Assembly (NCBI GenBank): GCA_020718265.1
Contig: DYSM01000009.1
Coordinates: 1-23,735 of the forward strand
From: Draconibacterium orientale
GTDB taxonomy: Bacteria > Bacteroidota > Bacteroidia > Bacteroidales > JAADGE01
Direction of reading: 5' to 3'
DNA: 23,735 nucleotides
In this document: positions 8,719 through 15,444 of the stretch, in pieces
Numbering within the stretch: position 1 is the stretch's first letter
Layout: each line of letters begins with the position of its first letter
Made by a program: the position numbers and the translations under genes
Notes under the pieces: generated by a model
Seen by the model: the letters and a program-made list of their open reading frames with translations, nothing else
Told to the model about the DNA's origin: nothing
Databases searched by the model: none

Positions 8719-8763
8719 TTGTCTGTCTGAAACCGAGAAAAATCTCGCCCGTGTTTACAGCCC

Positions 8764-8771
8764 CAAAGTTA
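8764..8771 (-). promoter_or_regulatory. -7 box for the GAF-protein gene
   Basis: TAACTTTG on the minus strand matches TAnnTTTG exactly and lies 45 bp upstream of the ATG at 8718. No clear TTG lies at the -33 distance. Confidence 0.45.
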
Positions 8772-8886
8772 AATTATTTTTTTAAAAATGCGATAATTTT
8801 ACATTCAGTTGAACAAAAGACATAAAGATTTTACATTTTTTGATAGTTTCAAAAAAAAAATCCGGAACTTGACACTTCATTATTTC

Positions 8887-8970
8887 TATGAGTCCGGTCT
8901 AAAAAGCCTGTTTTATTTCAGCTAAACAATCTATATGCTTGATTATCAGTTTTTTTAGACCAGACTCGTA
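8887..8970. repeat. 84-bp imperfect inverted-repeat element (MITE-like or IS remnant)
   Basis: The left arm GAGTCCGGTCTAAAAA (8890-8905) is the inverse of the right arm at 8952-8967 with one mismatch in 16. The match extends to 19 positions with two mismatches (8887-8905 / 8952-8970). The 46-bp centre has no gene. On the minus strand an open frame runs through the element and stops inside the left arm, as is common for a transposase C-terminus overlapping a terminal repeat, but the peptide is too short to identify. The right arm touches the point where the MFS gene begins abruptly, so the element probably marks a rearrangement boundary. No clear target duplication is visible. Confidence 0.5.
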
Positions 8971-9539
8971 AATTATTCGGCGACTTTTGCGGTAACATTT
9001 GTGTTGAGCTTGTATCTGCAATACGCGAAAGGCTACACGCCGCGCGATGCGGGTGCAATTCTCATTGCGCAACCTATCATGATGTCCGTCGTTTCGTCTG
9101 TTGCCGGACGACTTTCCGACAAACGCGACCCGCATCTGCTTGCTTCCGCAGGCATGTCCGTAATTGTTTTCGGTATATTTTTGCTGAATTTTTTTATGCA
9201 AATACGAGTAATTATTTCATTATCGGGAGTTTGTTGATTTTGGGTATAGGATTTGGGTTGTTCTCGTCGCCTAACACGAATTCCGCTATGAGCGCGGTGG
9301 ACCGTCGCTTTTACGGCATCGCGTCCGCTACACTTGGCACCATGCGCAGTATGGGCATGATGTTCAGCATGGCAATAGCCACACTTGCAGCCTATTTGTT
9401 CGTGGGCGACCATAAAATTACGAAACTCAATTTGCCCGAATATTTGCAAAGTGTTCACGTGGTGTTTATTATATTCACGGTTTTGTGTTTTGCCGGTATT
9501 TTTACTTCACTGACCGGCTTGAAACGGAATCATCGGTAG
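8968..9539 (+). pseudogene. MFS drug exporter (DHA2/EmrB type), truncated and frameshifted
   Basis: The reading frame opens directly at the right arm of the inverted-repeat element, with no start codon or membrane helices ahead of it. The peptide begins inside a conserved DHA2 region (NYSATFAVTF... then LYLQY near 9013-9027) and continues through GRLSDKRDP. The frame is then lost. The homologous continuation (GIGFGLFSSPNTNSAMS) lies in another frame from about 9231 and runs to a plausible natural end at 9539. Adding one T to the T7 run at 9189-9195 would join the two parts into one sequence of about 190 residues, equivalent to the last 5-6 helices of a protein normally about 450-500 aa long. 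The gene is therefore both 5'-deleted and frameshifted. It cannot make a functional proton-driven exporter. Confidence 0.8.
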
Positions 9540-9609
9540 CTTTTCTACGGTCATTCAGACGCTGTCCGTTTTTTTAGTTTTAAAAAAATTACATTCTGTA
9601 TAACATATC

Positions 9610-9640
9610 CGGAAATCTGATTTTATCAGTCCGTTTATTT
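9610..9640 (+). terminator. Possible weak terminator after the MFS remnant
   Basis: CGGA (9610-9613) pairs with TCCG (9630-9633), and CTGAT (9617-9621) with ATCAG (9625-9629), around a TTT loop with a 3-nt bulge. It is followed by TTTATTT. The T tract is interrupted and the stem is short. Confidence 0.25.
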
Positions 9641-9669
9641 GCGACTTCCGCCAAATCAAACTACTTTTG
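9638..9669 (+). promoter_or_regulatory. Well-formed Bacteroidota promoter before a gene stump
   Basis: TTTG at 9638-9641 is followed after 20 bp by TACTTTTG (9662-9669), a full match to the TTG-N17-23-TAnnTTTG consensus. It precedes the short reading frame at 9707 with a leader of about 35 nt. It is among the best promoter matches in the window, yet it drives only a truncated gene. Confidence 0.55.
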
Positions 9670-9706
9670 CAACGTAGAATTTGGAGTAAGTCGTAATTTT
9701 TTTATT

Positions 9707-9871
9707 ATGTCAGAACAGAACAACATACAAAACCTTTTAAATCAGATTTCAGAAATCGTAAAAAAATACGATGATTTAGCACAACTTTCGGGCGAAAATT
9801 TTAATGTATTTAAAGTTCAAAAAAACTTAGACAAGGATTATGTCAAAACAAATGGTGTCCTTAGTTTGTAA
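9707..9871 (+). pseudogene. 54-codon stump resembling a PD-(D/E)XK nuclease N-terminus
   Basis: An ATG opens a 54-aa peptide starting MSEQNNIQNLLNQISEIV and continuing through YDDLAQLSGENFNVFKV before an unrelated-looking tail and a TAA. The helix plus GENFNVF pattern resembles the start of bacterial PD-(D/E)XK nuclease-family proteins, where FNVF or FNIF is normally followed by LGL and a long catalytic domain. That domain is absent here: the transposase gene begins 63 bp later and nothing nuclease-like follows it. I infer the remainder was lost through insertion or deletion at the transposase locus. It could instead be a genuine small protein. The assignment rests on remembered family resemblance and is tentative. 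Together with its promoter this is what occupies the 395-bp stretch between the MFS remnant and the transposase. Confidence 0.4.
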
Positions 9872-9934
9872 ACATATTGTATTTGTCATAATCAATCAAT
9901 TATCACATTTTCAAATTAACCAATTGTCAGTTTA

Positions 9935-10396
9935 ATGCCCCAAAGTTTCATCCAAATACACATTCAGTTTGTTTTTGCCGTCAAATATCGGCAAAACCTG
10001 ATTCCTGTAGAACGAAACGACGAATTGCAAAAATACATCACGGGTATTGTGCAAAATCGAAAATGTAAACTATTGGCAATAAACAATATGCCAGACCATT
10101 TGCATAAGTTTGTCGGACTGCATCCTTCGTATCCGCCCGCAAAATTAGTGCAAGAAGTCAAGGCAATGTCCTCAAAATTCATAAATGAACAGAATTGGAT
10201 TGCTCAACGCTTTGAGTGGCAAGGCGGATACGGCGCGTTTTCTTACGCCCGTTCGCAAGTCAAAACCGTGATTCGATACATCTTAAACCAACAAAAACAT
10301 CATGCAAAACAAAATTTTAAAGAAGAATATATCCAAATTTTAGATAATTTTGAACTGAAATATAAAAATGAAGATTTGTTTGAATTTTATGAATAA
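9935..10396 (+). CDS. tnpA: IS200/IS605-family Y1 transposase (TnpA/RAYT-like)
   Basis: This 153-aa protein has the full length of single-domain Y1 HUH transposases, which cut and rejoin single-stranded DNA at hairpin ends. The HUH motif is DHLH with His55 and His57. The Q-x-GYGAFSY block (about 96-104) and catalytic Tyr115 in VIRYILNQQKHH are all present, so it looks intact. No TnpB partner is present. The start follows an AT-rich segment with no Shine-Dalgarno sequence. Downstream DNA up to 10632 has no gene: it holds two imperfect copies of a roughly 20-bp GCxTTGCCACA-containing sequence (about 10420-10440 and 10467-10487) and three REP-like hairpins. IS200-type ends could not be fixed by eye, so it may be a mobile IS or a domesticated REP-associated transposase. 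Confidence 0.88.
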   Translation: MPQSFIQIHIQFVFAVKYRQNLIPVERNDELQKYITGIVQNRKCKLLAINNMPDHLHKFVGLHPSYPPAKLVQEVKAMSSKFINEQNWIAQRFEWQGGYGAFSYARSQVKTVIRYILNQQKHHAKQNFKEEYIQILDNFELKYKNEDLFEFYE

Positions 10397-10521
10397 AGCA
10401 TTTCCATAGAGAACAAAGTATTTCCATGCTTTGCCACAAAGAGAAAATAAATCACAGAAACATGGCTGTTCCCTGCCTTGCCACAGATAGTTTTAGACTC
10501 GCAAAGACGTCCTATTTGTAA

Positions 10522-10611
10522 CCTGAGACGGCAGTCTCAGGACACGGACAAAGTCAGAGACGGCAGTCTCAGGACAAACCACAGATATATGTAACTCGCG
10601 ACGGCAGTCGC
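10522..10611. repeat. Three REP-like hairpins sharing the core GACGGCAGTC
   Basis: Hairpin 1 (10522-10541) has a perfect 8-bp stem, CCTGAGAC/GTCTCAGG, closed by the loop GGCA. Hairpin 2 (10557-10570) has GAGAC/GTCTC with the same loop. Hairpin 3 (10598-10611) has GCGAC/GTCGC with the same loop, showing compensatory change (A-T replaced by C-G) at one stem pair. The cores are 32 and 41 bp apart. Hairpins 1 and 2 are both followed by AGGACA. Stem covariation with an invariant loop indicates selected structure, as in REP elements mobilised by a nearby Y1 transposase. They sit just upstream of the large oxidoreductase gene and could also affect its mRNA leader. Confidence 0.6.
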
Positions 10612-10632
10612 ACAGAAAAAAAATATAACACC

Positions 10633-13600
10633 ATGATAAACATCACCATCAACGGAAAACCATACCAAGCTCAAGCCGGCGACAGCGTGCTGAATGCCGC
10701 CGCAAAACACGGAATCGAAATCCCGACCTTGTGCCACGACCCGCGCCTCGAACCATACTCGTCGTGCTTTGTGTGCGTGGTGGAAATCGAAGGCATGCGC
10801 GGCTTGCAACCCGCCTGCTCTACGAAGGTTGCCGAAGGCATGAAACTGCACACCGACAACGACAAAGTCCGAAAATCCCGCAAGTCGGCACTCGATTTGC
10901 TCGTGAGCGACCACTTTGCATCCTGCCAAGCGCCGTGCAAAACCAAATGCCCGGCAGGTGTGGATGTGCAAGGTTATATCTCACTGATAGAGAAAGGATT
11001 ATACCAAGAAGCCGTTGAGTTGATTAAAGACGTAAACCCGCTTCCGGCAGTGTGCGGACGCGTATGCGTGCGCCCCTGCGAAGCCGCTTGTAATCGCAAT
11101 TTCATGGACGAAGGCGCGGCTGTCGGAATTGACTACATGAAACGCTTTGTGGCGGATTACGATTTAGCTCAAAATCAACCCTTTAAACCCGAAATTGCAG
11201 CTTCGACAGGCAAAAAAGTTGCCGTCATCGGAGCAGGTCCGGGTGGACTTTCTGCCGCATATTTTTTGCAACAAATGGGACATCAGGTGGATATTTTTGA
11301 GGGCAATAATCACGCAGGCGGCTGGTTGCGCTACGGCATTCCGGAATATCGCCTGCCAAACGAAATTTTAGACAAAGAAATTTCGACCATTACCGATTTG
11401 GGGGTCAATATTTTTTACAACAAAAAGTTAGGCGAAAATTTATCGTATAAAGAAATTCGGGAAACTTATCAGGCAACGATACTTGCAATCGGCTCACAAC
11501 GAGGCACTTTGCTTGGGGCAGACGGTGAAGATGCAGACGGAGTTTTTTCCGGTGTGGACTTTTTGCGCAACATGGAACAAACCGGACAACGTTACGATTT
11601 CAGCGGAAAAACCGTTGTAACCGTCGGCGGCGGAAATACCGCGATGGACTGTTGCCGAACCGCAATACGTTGTGGTGCAGAGCGTTCCGTAATTGTGTAT
11701 CGCCGAACTGAAGCCGAAATGCCTGCAAATCCGATTGAAATTCACGAATCGAAATTGGAAGGTGTGGAATACATGATTTTGACCAACCCGACCAAAGTGA
11801 ACAAAAATGCGGAGGGCAAAGTCGAATCTATCACACTGATACGCATGGAGTTAGGTGAGCCTGACAAATCCGGTCGTCGCCGTCCGGTGGAAGTTGCCGG
11901 CTCGGAATTTGATTTGAAATGTGACTACATTTTAGCGGCAATCGGACAAAAAACAGATATTAACTTTCTGAAAGACATTAATTTACATACTTCGGAAGGC
12001 GAATTACGACCAAACAAATGGGGCGACCTCGAAGCTGACCCAAAAACCTTGCAAACCGGCATTCCGTCCGTATTTGCCGCCGGCGACGGCGTTACCGGAC
12101 CTGCAACCGCGATTGAGGCAATTGCGCAGGCAAAAGTCGCAGCAAGGTCTGTAAATCAATATCTTATGGGTGAAAAACTTACGCCGAAACCCAAAGAGTT
12201 TTTAAGCAAAAAACTGAATTTCGCAAAACCGAATCCGAAGGTGTTTCAATTGCAATACCCCAAGCAAATGCGCGACGAAATGCCGGTTTTGGATGCAGAT
12301 AAACGATTGAATTTCAACGAAGTAGAACTCGGATACACCGAAGACATGGCACACCGCGAAGCCGAGCGCTGTTTCGAGTGCGGTTGTAACGAATATTTTA
12401 CCTGCGACCTCAAAAAATATTGCACCGAATACGAAGCCGAACAAACGCGCTTTGCCGGCGATTTCCATGCGCGACAGGTCAATTTTTCGCATCCGTACAT
12501 CGAAATTGACAACAATAAATGTATTCTTTGCTCGCGTTGCATCCGCATTTGCGACGAAGTTGCGGGCACAACCGCGCTCGGTTTGGTCAATCGCGGTTTC
12601 GACACGTATGTAGCCCCAAGCATGGGTAAGTCGCTGACTGACACCACTTGCGAAAGCTGCGGCTTGTGTATTTCAACCTGCCCCACGGGTGCAATTACCG
12701 AGAATTACCGCTTCAAATCGGGTCCCGTGCGCACGGATTCGTTCGTAACCGTAAACCCGTACGGCGGAACCGGCGAAGCCATTGAAATACACCACAAAAG
12801 CGGTTTTGTGATGAAGGTTTCGGGCGCGAAAAGCTCCGTAAATCCGGACGGCAACATCGGGCGACAAGCAAAATTCGGCTATCAATATTTGAATGATAAG
12901 TCTCGGATTTTCAGACCTTTATACAAAGAAAACGGCGAATTTAAAGAAATTTCGTTTGAAAAAGCGTTTGAAATTATCTCGCAAAAAATAAAATCGGTAA
13001 AACCCGAAGAAAATGCCATATTTGCCGGAGCGCGCCTCACAAACGAGGAGCAATATCTTACCAAATTGCTCGCACAAACCATTGATACAAAGTATGTTGG
13101 CAGTTTTCATTATTTGGGAAGAAGCGGTTACGAACACAATTCGATGCGCAATGTGCCGTTTGAGCAAATTCGCGGTGCAAGCAAAGTTTACATTTTCGGG
13201 GCGGAATTAAATTATGACGACAACATCATTGATTTTTTGGTAAATAATACCAAATTTTTGAAACATATTGACGTTGAACTAATTACAGTCGGCGAAAATC
13301 GGTTTGCATACAAAGCAACCAAAGTTACGCATGTAGCTTCGTATTTTGATTTTGTAAAAGCCGTGAATCATTATGTCGTTTCAAAAGGTCTTCAAAATCA
13401 ACTATTTATAGACGGAAATGCGGAAAATTGGGAGACTTACAGACGCGAAATTTTAAGCGAATCGTACGAACAACTTGTACAACAGTCGGGCGTGAGCGCG
13501 GAAACTATCGAAAAATTTGCGGAAGAATTTAATAATCAGCAACATGCAGTCATAATATTCTCTGAGAAAGATATTTGCGGAAACACTTCCATGGAGTTGC

Positions 13601-14229
13601 AAAATTTGACTGTCATCATCGGGAATGCCGGAAAAACGTCTTCGGGCATTGTTGCGCTGAAAGAGAAAAACAACGCGCAAGGCTTGATTGATAACAATTT
13701 AGCTTACAATGCCGATTTGGAACTGAATCTGCTCGAACACAAGTTCAAAAACATCTTCATTTTTGGCGAAGACCCGATTGGTTGCGCTGTGTATAAAGAT
13801 ATGATAACCAATGATTTTAAAGTAGATTTCCTTGTTGTTCAGGAAGCCTTTATGAGCGAAACCGCCGCGCAAGCTGACCTCGTTTTGCCGGCATCGTTCC
13901 ACACCGAAACCGACGGCAGTTTTACGAACTCGCAGCGCGTGTTGCGCCACTTTGAAGCCGGATTACCGCCCAAAGTTGCACTGACGAACCAAGTGCAGTT
14001 GTTGGCACTGTTGAAAACCTTAAACCCACAGGGTTTTCAAAACCCTGTGGGTTTAGAGCGACTCCAATCCACCGAAGACATTTTCCTCGAAGCCGCCAAA
14101 CATTTGTATCGTTTGCCCGAAAAATTCAATTTAATAAACAATAAATCAAATAATTACACAAAACTGTTCACGCACGGTTGCGACTATCTGCAAAAACGCT
14201 TTGAGGCGGAGTTTGAGGGGAGTTTTTGA
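10633..14229 (+). CDS. Ferredoxin / GltD-type flavoprotein / pseudo-formate-dehydrogenase fusion
   Basis: Cytoplasmic 1198-aa fusion. Residues 1-80: [2Fe-2S] domain with Cys34, 45, 48 and 62. Residues 95-510: GltD/NfnB-like NAD(P)H:FAD module with N-terminal [4Fe-4S] cysteines (98-153), FAD loop GAGPGG (200-205), NAD(P) loop GGGNTA (332-337) and C-terminal AAGDG (482-486). Residues 580-597: a further Cys cluster. Residues 630-683: two [4Fe-4S] motifs (CxxCxxCxxxC and CxxCxxCxxxC). Residues 700-1198: molybdopterin-oxidoreductase fold aligning with formate dehydrogenase alpha. In that last domain all four cluster ligands are replaced (N708, G711, E715, G743) and the Cys/Sec position is Gly829, so formate oxidation at a molybdenum site is not expected. 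The protein probably moves electrons between NAD(P)H and an unknown partner, the last domain being structural, as in NuoG. No NuoE/F, hydrogenase or FdhD gene is adjacent. An in-frame palindrome encodes residues 1130-1141. Confidence 0.85.
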   Translation: MINITINGKPYQAQAGDSVLNAAAKHGIEIPTLCHDPRLEPYSSCFVCVVEIEGMRGLQPACSTKVAEGMKLHTDNDKVRKSRKSALDLLVSDHFASCQAPCKTKCPAGVDVQGYISLIEKGLYQEAVELIKDVNPLPAVCGRVCVRPCEAACNRNFMDEGAAVGIDYMKRFVADYDLAQNQPFKPEIAASTGKKVAVIGAGPGGLSAAYFLQQMGHQVDIFEGNNHAGGWLRYGIPEYRLPNEILDKEISTITDLGVNIFYNKKLGENLSYKEIRETYQATILAIGSQRGTLLGADGEDADGVFSGVDFLRNMEQTGQRYDFSGKTVVTVGGGNTAMDCCRTAIRCGAERSVIVYRRTEAEMPANPIEIHESKLEGVEYMILTNPTKVNKNAEGKVESITLIRMELGEPDKSGRRRPVEVAGSEFDLKCDYILAAIGQKTDINFLKDINLHTSEGELRPNKWGDLEADPKTLQTGIPSVFAAGDGVTGPATAIEAIAQAKVAARSVNQYLMGEKLTPKPKEFLSKKLNFAKPNPKVFQLQYPKQMRDEMPVLDADKRLNFNEVELGYTEDMAHREAERCFECGCNEYFTCDLKKYCTEYEAEQTRFAGDFHARQVNFSHPYIEIDNNKCILCSRCIRICDEVAGTTALGLVNRGFDTYVAPSMGKSLTDTTCESCGLCISTCPTGAITENYRFKSGPVRTDSFVTVNPYGGTGEAIEIHHKSGFVMKVSGAKSSVNPDGNIGRQAKFGYQYLNDKSRIFRPLYKENGEFKEISFEKAFEIISQKIKSVKPEENAIFAGARLTNEEQYLTKLLAQTIDTKYVGSFHYLGRSGYEHNSMRNVPFEQIRGASKVYIFGAELNYDDNIIDFLVNNTKFLKHIDVELITVGENRFAYKATKVTHVASYFDFVKAVNHYVVSKGLQNQLFIDGNAENWETYRREILSESYEQLVQQSGVSAETIEKFAEEFNNQQHAVIIFSEKDICGNTSMELQNLTVIIGNAGKTSSGIVALKEKNNAQGLIDNNLAYNADLELNLLEHKFKNIFIFGEDPIGCAVYKDMITNDFKVDFLVVQEAFMSETAAQADLVLPASFHTETDGSFTNSQRVLRHFEAGLPPKVALTNQVQLLALLKTLNPQGFQNPVGLERLQSTEDIFLEAAKHLYRLPEKFNLINNKSNNYTKLFTHGCDYLQKRFEAEFEGSF
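14021..14055. repeat. 35-bp perfect palindrome inside the oxidoreductase gene
   Basis: TAAACCCACAGGGTTTT (14021-14037), one central C, then its exact reverse complement (14039-14055). With T14020 it fills twelve codons in frame and encodes LNPQGFQNPVGL (residues 1130-1141) near the C-terminus, between helical segments. The length, perfection and preserved frame suggest an inserted dispersed palindromic repeat rather than chance. Confidence 0.7.
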
Positions 14230-14255
14230 TAGTTTGTAAAAAAGTCGTAAATTTG
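14226..14255 (+). promoter_or_regulatory. Promoter of the small antitoxin-like gene
   Basis: TTG (14226-14228), overlapping the oxidoreductase stop codon, is followed after 19 bp by TAAATTTG (14248-14255), a full consensus match. The leader to the ATG at 14281 would be about 20 nt. It makes the small gene independent of the upstream gene. Confidence 0.55.
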
Positions 14256-14280
14256 CATAACCGTTTCCAAAAAGAAAAAA

Positions 14281-14514
14281 ATGTCAGAAGAAGTCCTTAC
14301 AAGCTTAGAAAAATTAAATTCGACGGAACGCATTGAGTTGTTCCGTCGCTTTAAAGGTGGTTTTTATACATATTTATTTGGTTTACAAACAGATAAACTA
14401 AGTTTAGACCAATACAACGCAGAACTCGAAAAGAGTGAAAACGACATAACACACGGTCGCTTTCTGTCGCAAAATGCCTTTGAGACAAAAGTTGAAACAT
14501 GGCTGAGAAAATAG
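14281..14514 (+). CDS. Small acidic protein, possibly antitoxin-like
   Basis: A 77-aa soluble protein with a consensus promoter and a plausible ATG. The C-terminal half, DQYNAELEKSENDITHGRF followed by a Trp-containing end (ETWLRK), resembles small Bacteroidota antitoxins in which YNxEIxxAExxIxxGxF precedes a short helix that wraps a RelE/ParE-type toxin. The N-terminal part (about 1-35) has no recognisable DNA-binding motif. A second ATG at 14499 overlaps its end in the usual antitoxin-toxin manner but opens only a 10-codon frame (stop at 14529-14531), so any toxin gene is gone or was never there. The function is not proven; the antitoxin idea is family resemblance plus context. Confidence 0.5.
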   Translation: MSEEVLTSLEKLNSTERIELFRRFKGGFYTYLFGLQTDKLSLDQYNAELEKSENDITHGRFLSQNAFETKVETWLRK

Positions 14515-14545
14515 AAATCCTGAATTGTTAAAAGAACTTTGAAAC

Positions 14546-14742
14546 ATGGCAACAAAAGAAAAATACATCGAAGGATTTTGAAATCAGTTCCGGAGTTTTT
14601 AAAATTAGTGTTTGAAAATTCGGATTACATGACCGTTTTTCTGACTGACGGAAAACGAATAAGCGTACCGCTCTCGAAATTTCCGAGCATCCGAAAACCA
14701 AATATTTATTATCTCTTCGGAAGTTCTTTAATTTCTATATAA
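14546..14742 (+). pseudogene. DUF2442-like gene, frameshifted and truncated
   Basis: The ATG at 14546 reads MATKEKYIEG and then hits a TGA at 14579. In another frame the sequence continues ILKSVPEFLKLVF, then YMTVFLTDGKRISVPLSKFP, a clear DUF2442 signature (the dG-x-x-isVPLxxFP block). Adding one base after GG-A near 14575 would join the two parts. The family normally continues through a glycine-rich turn and an acidic DEDI-like end; here the peptide stops at 14742 after about 15 unrelated residues, overlapping the convergent gene. DUF2442 proteins are small and often paired with DUF4160 proteins in toxin-antitoxin-like modules. A frame starting from TTG at 14539 is open throughout, but its first dozen residues make no family sense. 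Confidence 0.6.
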
Positions 14743-15395
14743 TGTTCAACATAAAAAAGCAAGCCCGAAGCCAAACCTTGCTTGTGAGCTGAGCGATAAA
14801 CATCTTCATCATCAACAACTTGCTCCATTATTGTTAGGCGCAGACGCGAACTCCAACCGTCATGTTTCACAGGCACAACAACCTCTGCCGTGCCGTTTGC
14901 CTGAAGTGTAAATTTGCGAAATTCGCCGCTCTCAATTTTTGCTTTTAGTTTCAAAACTTTATCAGTCGGGTTTGTTACTTTCAAAATCACCTCATAATCA
15001 GTTCCGGCAGAAAATGCTTCGAAATCTTTTGCTGAAATCTCAGGCTCACAAACAGTTATCAACGTAAAATCTTCAGGAAAAAAGCGTTCGGCTTTTTCAT
15101 ATTCGCCCATACCGGAGCCGTCGGACTGCGGACCGGCAACTGTCGGCAGCACTTCAACTGTTTTGACTTCGCCGTGTGAAATTACTGTAACAGATTTGTG
15201 ATGGATTAGACTCAATTTGGCAGTTTCGTTGATGTCAAGCGGAGCTGTAAGTTGCAGAATACCAATCTCATAGAACTCGCAACCTTGTGCGCACATGGAT
15301 ACAACGTGCTCCGAATAATTGCCGACGACAGTTAATTTTTGTGCCGAAATGGAAAGTGTCATTGTTATCAGAATTAGAACGAAAAATGATTTCAT
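14709..15395 (-). CDS. Small secreted protein of unknown function
   Basis: A 228-aa protein with a clear signal peptide (MKSFFVLILITMTLSISAQ, cut after SISA or SAQ). A longer frame opens upstream at 15527, but the added 44 residues are not hydrophobic and would bury the signal peptide, so the ATG at 15395 is chosen. The mature part is mostly beta-like. Two cysteines (CAQGC, about residues 34-38) could form a disulfide. The central region reads like an immunoglobulin-like strand pattern (TDYEVILKVTNPTDKVLKLKAK, split across strands), ending in a short polar tail. I do not recognise a family. It lies 46 bp downstream of the DEAD-box helicase gene on the same strand and has its own possible -7 box. 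The 3' end overlaps the DUF2442 remnant by 34 bp, tail to tail. Confidence 0.7.
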   Translation of the reverse strand: MKSFFVLILITMTLSISAQKLTVVGNYSEHVVSMCAQGCEFYEIGILQLTAPLDINETAKLSLIHHKSVTVISHGEVKTVEVLPTVAGPQSDGSGMGEYEKAERFFPEDFTLITVCEPEISAKDFEAFSAGTDYEVILKVTNPTDKVLKLKAKIESGEFRKFTLQANGTAEVVVPVKHDGWSSRLRLTIMEQVVDDEDVYRSAHKQGLASGLLFYVEHYIEIKELPKR

Positions 15396-15436
15396 TTTGT
15401 TAATTTTTAAATGATATGAATAGAACGTCTTTTTTA

Positions 15437-15444
15437 CAAATTTA
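15437..15444 (-). promoter_or_regulatory. Possible -7 box at the helicase stop codon
   Basis: TAAATTTG on the minus strand (full TAnnTTTG match) overlaps the helicase stop codon and sits 41 bp upstream of the secreted-protein ATG. There is no clear -33 TTG, so read-through from the helicase gene is equally likely. Confidence 0.3.

Noticed and set aside
8887..8970. Rho-independent terminator
   Set aside because: The loop between arms is 46 nt, too long for an intrinsic terminator; a mobile-element remnant fits better.
9033..9458. Minus-strand frames across the MFS remnant
   Set aside because: Cys/His-rich antisense translation of membrane-protein sequence; the plus strand has clear MFS motifs.
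10522..10611. CRISPR array
   Set aside because: The repeated unit is a 14-20 bp hairpin, not a constant 25-40 bp repeat with equal spacers, and no cas genes are nearby.
10537..10971. Minus-strand open frame of 144 codons over the hairpins and oxidoreductase start
   Set aside because: Shadow of the plus-strand [2Fe-2S] domain; no promoter, no family resemblance.
12246..12686. Minus-strand open frame of 146 codons inside the oxidoreductase gene
   Set aside because: It is antisense to the two ferredoxin motifs of a clearly real gene and has a composition typical of a reversed coding sequence.
10633..14229. Annotation as an active formate dehydrogenase
   Set aside because: Cluster ligands and the Cys/Sec are absent from the molybdopterin-like domain.
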